A stretch of 53,395 nt of DNA from Chloroflexota bacterium. GTDB lineage: Bacteria > Chloroflexota > Limnocylindria > Limnocylindrales > CSP1-4. The stretch is from assembly GCA_017853275.1 (NCBI GenBank), contig JAFMJV010000016.1, positions 1-53,395 of the forward strand, written 5' to 3'. Below, piece after piece: positions 17,101-27,720 of this stretch; the stretch's first letter is position 1; the number at the start of each line of letters is the position of its first letter. The position numbers were made by a program, and so were the translations under genes. A model generated the notes under the pieces. It was not told the DNA's origin and did not search any database. It was given only the letters and a program-made list of their open reading frames with translations.

Positions 17101-18341
17101 CGGACGGCATCACGCTGACGGCAGCCACCGGCGCGCTCGGCGGCACGCCGACCACCGCCGGGGACGTGCAGATCACCTGGTCGGCCACGGACGCGAACGG
17201 CGCCGTCGGCACGGCCACCCTGACCCTCCCGATCGTCGCCCCGCTCTCGGTCACCACCGCCACGCTGCCGCGCGGCGTCGTGGGCCGCGACTACTCCGAG
17301 CAGCTCGCAAGCTCCGGCGGCCGCGCGCCGATCACCTGGACGGTCGTCTCCGGCCTTCCGGCCGGGCTCAGCCTCTCCGGCGCGGGCGTCCTCTCCGGCC
17401 AGCCCACGAGCGCCGGGACCGGGGACCTCGTCGTCCGTGCCACGGATGCCGCCTCCCGGACGAGCGACGCCACGATCTCCTTCAGCGTCGTCACGGCGCC
17501 CGCCATCGACACTGCGACCCTCCCGGACGCGACGAAGGGGAACGCCTACAGCGCGACCCTGACCGCCTCCTCGGGGACCGGCCCCTACACGTGGACGCTC
17601 GTGGATGGGCAGGGGGCCCTTCCCTCCGGCCTCAGCCTTTCGTCCGCAGGAGAGATCTCCGGGACCACGGCCGGGACCGGTGGGGTGAAGACCTTCACCG
17701 TCCGGGTCGAGGACGCGAACAGCGTGAAGACCACGAAGCAGCTCTCGATCCTCGTCATCGTCCCGTTCTCCGCGAACGCCGGGACGGTGCCCGAGGGAAC
17801 GATCCGGGTCTCGTACACCTACACCCCCTCGGTCGTGGGCGGGACGAGCCCGTACACCTGGTCGGTGGCGAGCGGATCGCTCCCTGCCGGCCTCACGCTC
17901 ACCGCGTCGAGCGGCCGGATCTCCGGCACGCCCACCGTGGCGGGGCTCTTCCCGGTCACCCTCAGGGTCCGGGAGGCAGGGAATGCCACCGCTGACCTCC
18001 CGCTCAGCCTCCGGATCCGCCCCGGGGCCTTCACCCTGCGGAGCCCGTCGAACGGCGCCCGCACGACCTCCACCTCGATCCTCCTTGACTGGAACGACAG
18101 CCGTGCCGCCACCGGCTACCGCTGGTGCATGGACACGACCTCCGGCACCACCTGTGACACGAGCTGGCAGCTCATCGTGGGCTCCGGCTCCACGGCGCCG
18201 GTCAGCCAGGTCACGGTCTCGGGGCTGGTCTCCGGCCAGACCTACTACTGGACCGTCGTGGCGATCTCCGGCGATCCCCTCGCGGCCGATCCGATCCTCC
18301 AGGCCACCTCCACCGGATGGCGCTCCTTCAGCCGGCGCTGA
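14130..18341 (+). CDS. Secreted S8 subtilisin-like serine peptidase with six Ig-like repeats
   Basis: A 1403-aa protein. Residues about 1-47 form a signal peptide (LLPAIVVVIVIAGLLLSMI after an Arg-rich start). An inhibitor-I9-like propeptide follows (FAPGRVIVGF to YAEPDWHVE). The catalytic triad is visible: Asp184 in GIIDEGVD, His240 in DSHGTHVAGT and Ser416 in GTSMATPH, with Asn306 in NNSWGGGG for the oxyanion hole. After an FN3-like domain and a Cys-bracketed beta domain (about 590-770), six putative Ig (He_PIG-like) repeats of 85-90 residues each carry the GGxxPYTW...LPxGLxL...ISGTP pattern, starting near 16464, 16722, 16989, 17250, 17505 and about 17770. A last FN3-like domain closes the protein. 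Extracellular proteolysis is well supported; the substrate is not. Confidence 0.93.
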   Translation: MPATRTRPAARTRRLPRGRSLLPAIVVVIVIAGLLLSMIPAPAAQAADRKDAGARSFAPGRVIVGFRPSAGQLARTQAISAVGATSSRSLTGPEGDVVLVRLPATVGVRAAIRRLEALPGVRYAEPDWHVEAAATPNDPYVTNGQLWGMYGGGTTPANQYGSGALSSWDAGSTGSRSVVVGIIDEGVDITHPDLAANIWTNPYDPVDGQDNDGNGYIDDTNGWDFFYNDRTVKDAGEDSHGTHVAGTIGGVGNNGIGVAGVNWEVTMISTKFLGPGGGSTSGAVSALAYLTDLKTRHGINIVATNNSWGGGGFSQALLDAIEAAGDAGILFIAAAGNSTSNNDSVQNYPSNYQCTQTAAGAARGWDCVIAVASITSTGGISSFSSYGATTVDLGAPGSDIWSSLPGNTYGSYSGTSMATPHVTGAAALCASVAPGITPSQLRGAVTSGTVALNSLAGKTVSGGRLDVPSVLTACSPPTAPVTGSPSGLTATGISSTRIDLAWTDGASNESSYEVERAPDTGTCGTWSRVAVLGPNSTAWRMTVASGQGGDFCFRVRATNGYQGGTVSSWSNVAKAGTLPPPAPYTCQSTTYDWLDATAGTQHALTDDSGVGVSLPFTFRLYGEPTQSVTVSSNGFLTVGGGAATYVNTAIPDPSDPSGMAAAWWDDLNPGTGGQVWTRTIGSSGSRRFVATWLNVPIFGQSATDGVTFQIVLEETTNAIVLAWQDVSIANAAYDGGASATIGVESPDGTAGTQISLNSATRTAGTAVRCADTSATLPSVTTNRLAAGTIGASYQVDLAASGGQSPYTWALVQGTLPDGLSLANGGRISGTPTTAGSASLRFRVTDANNATATKDLTLDVATAVSVTTTSLPNAPAGAAYSQALAATGGTGTYTWDISAGSLPTGLTLDAATGTISGTPSGSGIASFTVRATDDSNPGRAGTADLTIEVLAAPTITTAGLPEGVTGTAYSATLVASGGTGPYTFAVKTGTLPDGITLTAATGALGGTPTTAGDVQITWSATDANGAVGTATLTLPIVAPLSVTTATLPRGVVGRDYSEQLASSGGRAPITWTVVSGLPAGLSLSGAGVLSGQPTSAGTGDLVVRATDAASRTSDATISFSVVTAPAIDTATLPDATKGNAYSATLTASSGTGPYTWTLVDGQGALPSGLSLSSAGEISGTTAGTGGVKTFTVRVEDANSVKTTKQLSILVIVPFSANAGTVPEGTIRVSYTYTPSVVGGTSPYTWSVASGSLPAGLTLTASSGRISGTPTVAGLFPVTLRVREAGNATADLPLSLRIRPGAFTLRSPSNGARTTSTSILLDWNDSRAATGYRWCMDTTSGTTCDTSWQLIVGSGSTAPVSQVTVSGLVSGQTYYWTVVAISGDPLAADPILQATSTGWRSFSRR

Positions 18342-18360
18342 CCGGACCCCCGTCCGCACG

Positions 18361-18388
18361 ACGACCCCCGGAGCGATCCGGGGGTCGT
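18361..18388 (+). terminator. Rho-independent-type terminator of the subtilisin gene
   Basis: A perfect 12-bp stem (ACGACCCCCGGA / TCCGGGGGTCGT) around a GCGA loop, 19 nt after the stop codon, followed by TCCATTCC. The T-tract is weak, as usual in high-GC genomes. Confidence 0.8.
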
Positions 18389-18425
18389 TCCATTCCGGCC
18401 AGGGGAGGGGGACCGGAGGTCAAAC

Positions 18426-18439
18426 GAACATCCGTTCGG
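18426..18439. promoter_or_regulatory. LexA-like palindrome (CGAAC-N4-GTTCG)
   Basis: CGAACATCCGTTCG is a 5+5 palindrome that fits the Gram-positive/actinobacterial LexA consensus (GAAC-N4-GTTC). It lies about 35 bp upstream of a GATACT (18474-18479) that could be the -10 of the 121-aa gene. No other such site was noticed by eye. LexA binding is an inference. Confidence 0.45.
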
Positions 18440-18513
18440 TCTCCGGCCGGCACCCCGCCGCGCGCCGTGTGCGATACTCCGGGCCGTCACCGCCGATGAG
18501 CCCGGAGGAGCAC

Positions 18514-18879
18514 GTGTCCGCGACCGGCCTGTCCGCCGATCCCGCCGAGTACCAGCGTCGTCTCGAGGAGCAGTCCGACGAGCAGATCGACGCCTGGGCG
18601 ATCGAGCTGCTGCGTGACATCTCCATCCGCCAGGGTGTGCGCAGCGTGATCCGCCACTTCCAGCACGCCACCCACCTGGACGATGCCGCGCTCACCCGCG
18701 TCTACACGGCCGGCGGCGGTGCGCCCGCCACGATCGGCCGTTCGGCGGAAGGGGAGCTCATGCTCCCGGCGATCTCGCTCCGCTATCTCGTCCCCGGGCT
18801 CCGGCGGAGCGCCGTGGATGCCCGGGCGCGGCTCATCGCCTACCTCGTGGGCGCGTTCGAAGAGCTCGTCTACATCTAG
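18514..18879 (+). CDS. Hypothetical 121-aa protein, unknown family
   Basis: The GTG at 18514 is preceded by GGAGGAG (18504-18510); an ATG at 18496 would add six residues but has no ribosome binding site. The protein is acidic and probably helical at the start (YQRRLEEQSDEQIDAWAIELLRD), with RQGVRSVIRHFQHATHLDD, then a Gly-rich AGGGAPATIGRS turn and a hydrophobic end LIAYLVGAFEELVYI. No catalytic motif, signal peptide or membrane helix is evident. It stands alone between a terminator and the convergent parB. The palindrome upstream suggests stress-controlled expression, but I do not recognise the family. Confidence 0.7.
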   Translation: MSATGLSADPAEYQRRLEEQSDEQIDAWAIELLRDISIRQGVRSVIRHFQHATHLDDAALTRVYTAGGGAPATIGRSAEGELMLPAISLRYLVPGLRRSAVDARARLIAYLVGAFEELVYI

Positions 18880-18937
18880 ATCGGGACCGGGCCGCCACCC
18901 GTTCCCTGCTCGCCGCGCCCCGCCCCCGGGCGCCCCG

Positions 18938-19942
18938 CTAGACGCGGTCCTTCGGGTCTCCTGCGCGGACGACCGCGATCGCGTTCTCCAGCCGGACCTT
19001 CGCGATCGTCAGGTACTTCGCCAGGTTCTGGCGGTCGACCTCGCTGGCTCCCCGCAGCGCGTCCTCGGCGCGCAGGACACCGCTCAGCTCCTCGAGCGCC
19101 TCGCTGAGCCGTGACTTGGCCTGGCTGAGGGGATCGCCGGCGGGACGCTCCCCGGGCATGGGGACGGCCGGGACGGGGGCCGCCTCCGGGGCGGCTGCCG
19201 CGGGGGCGCTCTCCGACGGCTCCGCGGGTGTCCGCTCCGGGCGTCCCTCGATCCGCTCGCGCAGCTTCACCAGGCTGAGCTCCCCGCTGGCGACCTGGCG
19301 TGCGAGGCGCTTCCGCTTCGCGGGGTCCGCCACCTTCATCAGCTCATACGCGTGGGAGAGCGTGTCTTTGCGTACGGACACGAGCTCGCGGATCTCGGCG
19401 GGCGCCCCGGCGAGCCGGATCCGGTTCTCGATGTAGCCCTTGTCCTTGCCCAGCTTCTGGGCGAGCTTCCTCAGGCTGTAGCCATGCTCGGTCGTCATCC
19501 GCTCGAACATGATCGCCTCGTCGAGCGGGGAGAGGTCCTCGCGCTGGAGGTTCTCGATGATCGCGATCTCGAGCGCGGTCTCGTCGTCGATCTCCTCGAT
19601 GAGCGCGGGGATCTCGGCAAGCCCGGCGAGCTTCGATGCGCGCCAGCGCCGCTCGCCCGCGATCAGCTGGTAGCGGCCGTCGGGGAGGGGACGGACGAGG
19701 ACCGGCTGGAGGACACCGTGCTCCCGGATCGAGGCCGAGAGCTCCGCGATCGACGCTTCATCGAAGGTGAGTCGGGGCTGGTCCGGGTTCGGCTCGATCC
19801 GCTCCACGGGGACCGCGCGCACGCCCGCGGGACCCTTCTTCCCGGTCTCCTCTCCGAGCAGGCTCATGATCCCGGCCGAGAGCTGTTCCGGCTCGCCCGC
19901 GAGCCGCATGGCCGCCTGCCGGCGGAAGTCAGGCCTGGCCAC
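18938..19942 (-). CDS. parB: ParB chromosome-partitioning CTPase/DNA-binding protein
   Basis: A 334-aa ParB/Spo0J. The N-terminal domain has the PNPDQPR motif, SIREHGVLQPVLVRP, the CTP-binding GERRWRA motif (about residue 96) and IIENLQREDLSPLDEA. A helix-turn-helix (YSLRKLAQKLGKDKGYIENR, about 153-172) for parS binding follows. A Pro/Ala-rich linker (about 233-270) leads to a C-terminal dimerisation helix (SEALEELSGVLRAED). The GTG start at 19942 has GGGAGGTG upstream and lies within the end of parA, overlapping it by 14 nt. ParB loads at parS and works with ParA and SMC in origin segregation. I did not see a consensus parS in the window. Confidence 0.96.
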   Translation of the reverse strand: MARPDFRRQAAMRLAGEPEQLSAGIMSLLGEETGKKGPAGVRAVPVERIEPNPDQPRLTFDEASIAELSASIREHGVLQPVLVRPLPDGRYQLIAGERRWRASKLAGLAEIPALIEEIDDETALEIAIIENLQREDLSPLDEAIMFERMTTEHGYSLRKLAQKLGKDKGYIENRIRLAGAPAEIRELVSVRKDTLSHAYELMKVADPAKRKRLARQVASGELSLVKLRERIEGRPERTPAEPSESAPAAAAPEAAPVPAVPMPGERPAGDPLSQAKSRLSEALEELSGVLRAEDALRGASEVDRQNLAKYLTIAKVRLENAIAVVRAGDPKDRV

Positions 19943-20702
19943 GCTCGATCACCTCCCGTGCCAGCGCGCGATAGGCGCGCGCCCCCTCCGATGTGGATGC
20001 ATGCGCGGTGATCGGCCGGCCGGTGAGCGGCGCCTCGCCGAGCTTCACCGTCTGGCGGATCTGCGTCTCGAAGACGTGGTGGTCGCCGAGCTCCCGGATC
20101 TCCGCGAGCATGTCGCGCCCCAGGAGCGTCCGCGGGTCGTAGAAGGTGACGAGGAGCCCGAGGATCCGGAGATCCCGGTTCAGGCTCTTCCGGATCTGCC
20201 CGATCACCCGGTTCAGGCCGGAGAAGCCCTTGAGCGAGAAGAACTGGGCCTGGACCGGGATGAGCACCTCGTCCGCCGCCACAAGGGCGTTGATCGTGAG
20301 GAGGCCGAGCGTGGGCGGGCAGTCGATGAGAACGAAGTCGTAGCGGTCATCCACCCACGGCCGGAGGAGATCGCGCAGGATCTGCTCCCGGCCGATCGCG
20401 CTGATGATCTGGCTCTCGGTGGCGGAGAGGTCGAGGTCGGCCGGGGCGAGGTCGATCCCCGGCGTCTCGGTGGGGAGGACGACGGAGGCGAAGGCCTGGT
20501 CCGTTCCCTCGAGGACGGAGGCGATCGACCGGCCGACGGCCGACGCGTCCACGCCGAGGCCCGCGGTCAGGTTCGCCTGGGGATCCATATCCACGCACAG
20601 GACGGAGAAGCCGAGCTCGGCGAGGGCTCCGGCGAGGCTGATCGCGGTGGTCGTCTTGCCGACCCCGCCCTTCTGGTTGGAGATCGCGATGATCCGTGCC
20701 AC
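19929..20702 (-). CDS. parA: ParA/Soj chromosome-partitioning ATPase
   Basis: A 257-aa protein. The GTG at 20702 is preceded by GGAGGT with six-base spacing and gives VARIIAISNQKGGVGKTTT at the N terminus, the usual length; longer starts (20720, 20804) lack a ribosome binding site. The deviant Walker A KGGVGKTTT (about 11-19), the switch I DMDPQANLT (about 41-49), and Walker B VLIDCPPTLGLL (about 126-137) are intact. It is a small Soj-type ParA without an N-terminal DNA-binding domain, as expected for chromosomal loci. It pairs with the overlapping parB and is divergent from the carboxyltransferase gene. Confidence 0.96.
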   Translation of the reverse strand: MARIIAISNQKGGVGKTTTAISLAGALAELGFSVLCVDMDPQANLTAGLGVDASAVGRSIASVLEGTDQAFASVVLPTETPGIDLAPADLDLSATESQIISAIGREQILRDLLRPWVDDRYDFVLIDCPPTLGLLTINALVAADEVLIPVQAQFFSLKGFSGLNRVIGQIRKSLNRDLRILGLLVTFYDPRTLLGRDMLAEIRELGDHHVFETQIRQTVKLGEAPLTGRPITAHASTSEGARAYRALAREVIERGQA

Positions 20703-20892
20703 GCCGGCACCTCCGGTCATGCGCCCCGGTCCGCCGGGGGAGGGCGAGGCCATCCGGCCCGCCTGCGCGGTCAGTCTATCGGAGCCGGGGCGCGGTCCCA
20801 CCATCCCGGCTCGCCTCCCCCCGTGGATGCGCCCCCGTGCTCACGGGCGGGGCCCCGGCGGGGTAGCATCGCAACCACCGACGATCCCTTCC

Positions 20893-20899
20893 GGAGGAG
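20893..20899 (+). promoter_or_regulatory. Ribosome binding site for the carboxyltransferase gene
   Basis: GGAGGAG ends six bases before the GTG at 20906. TAGCAT at 20864-20869 is a candidate -10, without a clear -35. Confidence 0.6.
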
Positions 20900-20905
20900 T
20901 CCCCC

Positions 20906-22459
<1,554 letters not shown>

Positions 22460-22477
22460 GGGGAGGGGAGCCGGGGT

Positions 22478-22501
22478 CCACGCGCTTCCCGGCCCGCGTG
22501 G
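22478..22501 (+). other. Intergenic hairpin between carboxyltransferase and biotin carboxylase genes
   Basis: CCACGCG and CGCGTGG form a 7-bp stem with a 10-nt loop in the 76-nt gap. No T-tract follows, so it may stabilise or partly attenuate the message rather than end it. Confidence 0.35.
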
Positions 22502-22535
22502 TGTCCGTGCGCAAAGACACCCGGGACCACGCGCG

Positions 22536-24137
22536 ATGAGCGGATCGGATCGGCGCACGGGCCGGCCCTTCGAGCGCGTCCTCATCGCGAACCGCGGGGA
22601 GATCGCGATCCGCGTCATCCGCGCCTGCCGCGAGCTGGGGATCGAGACGGTGGCGGTCTACAGCGACCCGGATGCCGCCAGCCGGCATGTCCGGCTCGCC
22701 GACCATGCCGTCCGGATCGGACCGGCTCCGGCGACGGAGAGCTACCTGCGCGCGGACCGGATCGTGGAGGCGGCACTCGCCACCGGGGCCCAGGCGGTCC
22801 ACCCCGGGTATGGCTTCCTCTCCGAGCAGGCGGCCTTCGCCACGGCCGTGGAAGCCGCCGGCATCGCCTTCATCGGACCCTCGCCGCTCACCCTCGGCTC
22901 GCTCGGGGACAAGCTCTCGGCCCGGCGCTCCGCGAACGCGCAGGGCGTGCCGATCGTCCCCGGCACCTTCGAGCCGCTCCCCACGGACGACGCGGGCCGG
23001 ATGGACGAGATCGTCCGCGAGGCGGAGCGGATCGGCTATCCGCTCCTCGTCAAGGCATCGGCGGGTGGCGGGGGTCGCGGGATGCGCCGCGTGGATGACC
23101 CGGCGGACCTCCCGGTCGCCGTCGCCACCGCTGCCCGCGAGGCCGTCCAGGCGTTCGGTGACGGGTCGGTCTACCTGGAGCATTACGTCGAGGGTGGCCG
23201 GCATATCGAGGTCCAGCTCCTCGGCGAGGAGGGCGGCCGGATCGTCGCGCTCGGGGAGCGCGACTGCTCCACGCAGCGCCGGCACCAGAAGCTCGTGGAG
23301 GAGGCGCCGGCCCCCGGGCTCACCCGGGACCAGCGGCGGCGCGTCCACGAGCTCGCCGTCCAGGTGGCCCGGACGGTGGGCCTTCGGAACGCGGCCACGG
23401 CCGAGTTCCTCTTCAGCCGCAGCGGCGAGTTCTACTTCCTCGAGGTGAACGCCCGGCTCCAGGTGGAGCACGGGGTGACGGAGCTCGTCGCCGATCTCGA
23501 CCTCGTCCACGAGCAGCTCTGGCTCGCCGCCGGCCACCCGCTCTCCGACCGCGCGCTCGCCGCTGCGGCCGCGGCGGCGGACCCCGTCCGGCATGCCTTC
23601 GAGCTGCGCATCAGCGCGGAGGACCCCTCGCGTTCCTTCGCTCCGATGCCCGGTCTCCTCACCCGCTGGCGGGAGCCCTCCGGCCCCGGGGTGCGGATGG
23701 ACTCCGGTGTGGAGGAGGGCTGGCGGGTGAGCGGTGACTACGACCCGCTCCTGGCGAAGCTCCTCGTCGTGGCCGCGGACCGGCCGGCGGCGATCGCCCG
23801 CGCCCTGCGCGCCCTGGACGAGCTCGAGACCGGTGGCGTCCAGACGACGATCCCCTTCCATCGCTGGCTCCTCACGCTCCCCGCCTTCATCGATGCGGAC
23901 CTGCGGACGGACCTGATCGACCGCGCATGGGATCCGGCGCCGCTGCGCGAGGCGGCCGCCCGCCGTGCGGCGGAGATCGTGGCGCGTGCGGCGGGCCCGG
24001 ATGCCGCGCCGGCCCAGCTGCCGGCGGCCCCGCCCGCGACCCGGCCGGGCGGGGAGGGGAGCGCGGGCTGGGTCCGGCCCGGATCCCCGGACTGGGCCCA
24101 CGCGGGCCGCCGCGAGGCGACGGAGCGCTGGCCGTGA
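22536..24137 (+). CDS. accC: Biotin carboxylase subunit of acyl-CoA carboxylase
   Basis: A 533-aa ATP-grasp enzyme carboxylating biotin with bicarbonate and ATP. The N-terminal domain has VLIANRGEIAIRVIRACREL (about 13-32) and VHPGYGFLSEQ (about 86-96). The ATP-grasp region has VKASAGGGGRGMR, YLEHYVEGGRHIEVQLLG and GERDCSTQRRHQKLVEEAPA. EVNARLQVEHGVTELV carries the catalytic Arg/Glu, although the family usually has a Pro where Gly follows VEH. About 80 extra residues follow the core, but no biotin-attachment site; that lies in the next gene. ATG 22536 is the first in-frame start, with no strong Shine-Dalgarno. The next gene's GTG overlaps its stop by 4 nt. Confidence 0.94.
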   Translation: MSGSDRRTGRPFERVLIANRGEIAIRVIRACRELGIETVAVYSDPDAASRHVRLADHAVRIGPAPATESYLRADRIVEAALATGAQAVHPGYGFLSEQAAFATAVEAAGIAFIGPSPLTLGSLGDKLSARRSANAQGVPIVPGTFEPLPTDDAGRMDEIVREAERIGYPLLVKASAGGGGRGMRRVDDPADLPVAVATAAREAVQAFGDGSVYLEHYVEGGRHIEVQLLGEEGGRIVALGERDCSTQRRHQKLVEEAPAPGLTRDQRRRVHELAVQVARTVGLRNAATAEFLFSRSGEFYFLEVNARLQVEHGVTELVADLDLVHEQLWLAAGHPLSDRALAAAAAAADPVRHAFELRISAEDPSRSFAPMPGLLTRWREPSGPGVRMDSGVEEGWRVSGDYDPLLAKLLVVAADRPAAIARALRALDELETGGVQTTIPFHRWLLTLPAFIDADLRTDLIDRAWDPAPLREAAARRAAEIVARAAGPDAAPAQLPAAPPATRPGGEGSAGWVRPGSPDWAHAGRREATERWP

Positions 24138-24613
24138 GCGCGCGCGAGCCGCTCCGCCTCACCGTCTCCGGACCGGAGGATCTCGTCGTGGAGCTCGACC
24201 CGGCGGCGCTCGCCGGTGCGGCCCACCGCGAGCCGGAGGTCCGCGCGGCCCATCCCACCCCCCGCGAGCGCGCCGAGGGCCGCCGCCGCTACGAGGTGAC
24301 GGTGGACGGCTGGGTCCTCGTCGTGGATGCCGAGCCCGCCGCCCGGGCCGCCCTCCGTGAGCGGGCGTCGCGCGGCGCGGCCGCCTCCGGCCCCACCGGC
24401 CGCGCGGTCCTGAAGGCGCAGATCCCCGGCCGCGTCGTCCGGCTCTGGGTGGAGGCCGGCGAGGTCGTGGAGGCCGGGCAGCGGCTCCTCGCGATCGAGG
24501 CGATGAAGATGGAGAACGAGATCCGGGCGCCGCGCGCGGGGACGATCGGGACGATCTCCGCCGTGATCGGGCGGCCGGTGGAGCTCGGGGACGAGCTCCT
24601 CGTCATCGAGTGA
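24134..24613 (+). CDS. Biotin carboxyl carrier protein of acyl-CoA carboxylase
   Basis: A 159-aa protein. The GTG start overlaps the biotin carboxylase stop as GTGA. The C-terminal 75 residues form a biotinyl domain: [21 protein letters not shown] then [10 protein letters not shown], whose second Lys-flanked Met marks the biotinylated Lys. The N-terminal ~85 residues (ending [15 protein letters not shown]) resemble the BT-like segment that joins the carboxylase and carrier halves in propionyl-CoA carboxylase alpha chains. The alpha chain is therefore split into two coupled genes here. It carries carboxybiotin between the enzyme subunits at 22536 and 20906. Confidence 0.92.
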   Translation: MSAREPLRLTVSGPEDLVVELDPAALAGAAHREPEVRAAHPTPRERAEGRRRYEVTVDGWVLVVDAEPAARAALRERASRGAAASGPTGRAVLKAQIPGRVVRLWVEAGEVVEAGQRLLAIEAMKMENEIRAPRAGTIGTISAVIGRPVELGDELLVIE

Positions 24614-24639
24614 CGGAGAGCAGGACCGGAGGTGGCCGC

Positions 24640-26304
<1,665 letters not shown>

Positions 26305-26330
26305 GGCGCCCGGCGCCCGGAGGAGGGGAG

Positions 26331-26813
26331 ATGTCGTTCGTCCCGAGCACCCTGCCCGCGGAGCTGCGCGCTCTCGGACGGATCCACCACGTGGCGGTGA
26401 TCGTCCGTGACATCGAGGAGGCGCTCGGGGTCTGGCGCGACCTCCTCGGCCTCCCGGTGGAGCTCGTCCTCCCGATCGCCTCGGATGGCGTGACGATCGC
26501 CTTCCTGCCGGTCGGTGAATCGAAGATCGAGCTCGTGGCGCCCACGGACGAGTCGACCGGCGTCGCGCGCTTCCTGGCCACGAAGGGTGAGGGCTTCCAC
26601 CACGTCTGCCTCGAGGTCCCGGACCTCGCCGCCACCCTGGACGACCTCGCCGCCCGCGGGGCGGAGCTGATCGACCGCGCTCCGCGGCGGGGTGCGGAGG
26701 GGCCGGTCGCCTTCCTCCATCCGCGCACCGGGCGCGGCGTCATGGTGGAGCTGATCGAAGCGCCGGGCGGCCCGGCCTGGGCCGCGCTCGGCTACCCGGC
26801 GCAGGAGGGCTGA
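26331..26813 (+). CDS. mce: Methylmalonyl-CoA epimerase
   Basis: A 160-aa vicinal-oxygen-chelate protein. LGRIHHVAVIVRDIEEALGV (about 15-34) gives the first metal-ligand His, GEGFHHVCLEVPDL (about 87-100) the second, and GVMVELIEA (about 138-146) the Glu ligand. It interconverts the (2S) product of the carboxylase and the (2R) substrate of the mutase, so it fits directly between its neighbours. ATG 26331 follows GGAGGAGGGG. It lies 26 nt after the mutase gene and ends 16 nt before the convergent sucD. Confidence 0.95.
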   Translation: MSFVPSTLPAELRALGRIHHVAVIVRDIEEALGVWRDLLGLPVELVLPIASDGVTIAFLPVGESKIELVAPTDESTGVARFLATKGEGFHHVCLEVPDLAATLDDLAARGAELIDRAPRRGAEGPVAFLHPRTGRGVMVELIEAPGGPAWAALGYPAQEG

Positions 26814-26829
26814 GCGCGCCCTCCACGGA

Positions 26830-27717
26830 TCAGGAGGGCCGGACCCCCGCCTCGCGCAGGAGCGCCGGGATCTGGGTCGGCGAATCGGCCACGCGGATCC
26901 CCGCAGCCTCCAGCGCCGCGATCTTGCTCTGCGCGGTGCCGCCGGAGCCGCTGATGATCGCGCCGGCGTGGCCCATCCGGCGCCCGGGGGGTGCCGTCCG
27001 CCCCGCGATGAAGGCGACCATCGGGGTCTTCGGGAGGTGCTCCTGCTTCCAGGCGGCCGCCCGCTCCTCCGCATCGCCGCCGATCTCGCCCATGAGGACG
27101 ATCGCCTCCGTCTCCGGGTCGTCCCGGAAGAGGGAGAGGATGTCGATGAAGGAGCTGCCCGCGATCGGGTCCCCGCCGATCCCGACGCACGTGGACTGGC
27201 CGATCCCCGCGTCCGTCATCGCCTGGACGACCTCGTAGGTGAGGGTCCCGGAGCGGCTGACGAGGCCGACCCGGCCGGGGAGGTGGATCGAGCCGGGGAT
27301 GATCCCCACCTTCGCCTTGCCGGGCGAGGTGGCGCCGGGGCAGTTCGGGCCCACGAGCCGGGCGCCCAGGCGGTCCACCTCGGCGACGACCTTCATCATC
27401 TCCAGCGCGGGGATGTGCTCGGTGATGCAGAAGACGGTCCGGATCCCGGCGCCGACCGCCTCGAGGATCGCGTCCGGCGCGCCGGCCGGCGGAACGTAGA
27501 TGACGCTCGTGTTCGCGCCGGTCTCGCGGACCGCGTCCGCGCACGTGTCGAAGACGGGGACGCTCCCGTCCAGGGCGCTCTGGCCGCCCTTGCCGGGCGT
27601 CACGCCGGCGACGACGTTCGTGCCGTACGCCTGCATCTGCCCTGCATGGAAGGCGCCCTCGCGCCCGGTGATCCCCTGGACGACGAGCCGGGTGGAACGA
27701 TCGACGAGGATGCTCAT
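26830..27717 (-). CDS. sucD: Succinyl-CoA synthetase alpha subunit
   Basis: A 295-aa protein. The CoA-binding N-terminal domain has [20 protein letters not shown] (about 13-32) and GGVTPGKGG-like sequence. Further on are VGPNCPG and the active-site loop [18 protein letters not shown] (about 250-267) with the phosphohistidine. With SucC it converts succinyl-CoA to succinate with formation of ATP or GTP. It lies 3 nt downstream of sucC and so is cotranscribed with it, convergent to the epimerase gene. Confidence 0.96.
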   Translation of the reverse strand: MSILVDRSTRLVVQGITGREGAFHAGQMQAYGTNVVAGVTPGKGGQSALDGSVPVFDTCADAVRETGANTSVIYVPPAGAPDAILEAVGAGIRTVFCITEHIPALEMMKVVAEVDRLGARLVGPNCPGATSPGKAKVGIIPGSIHLPGRVGLVSRSGTLTYEVVQAMTDAGIGQSTCVGIGGDPIAGSSFIDILSLFRDDPETEAIVLMGEIGGDAEERAAAWKQEHLPKTPMVAFIAGRTAPPGRRMGHAGAIISGSGGTAQSKIAALEAAGIRVADSPTQIPALLREAGVRPS

Positions 27718-27720
27718 CGT

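Noticed and set aside
12933-18359. Very long minus-strand open frame opposite the subtilisin gene
   Set aside because: It is a shadow made by G/C third positions. The plus strand holds an intact peptidase with catalytic triad, and the minus translation is Arg/Gly/Pro/Asp-rich without domain features.
20834-20847. CCCGTGCTCACGGG hairpin before the carboxyltransferase gene as a riboswitch or terminator
   Set aside because: The loop is only two bases and there is no supporting structure or T-tract; such short palindromes are common in this composition.
18880-20905. parS site expected near parAB
   Set aside because: I looked for the TGTTTCACGTGAAACA type of palindrome or close variants near the operon and saw none.
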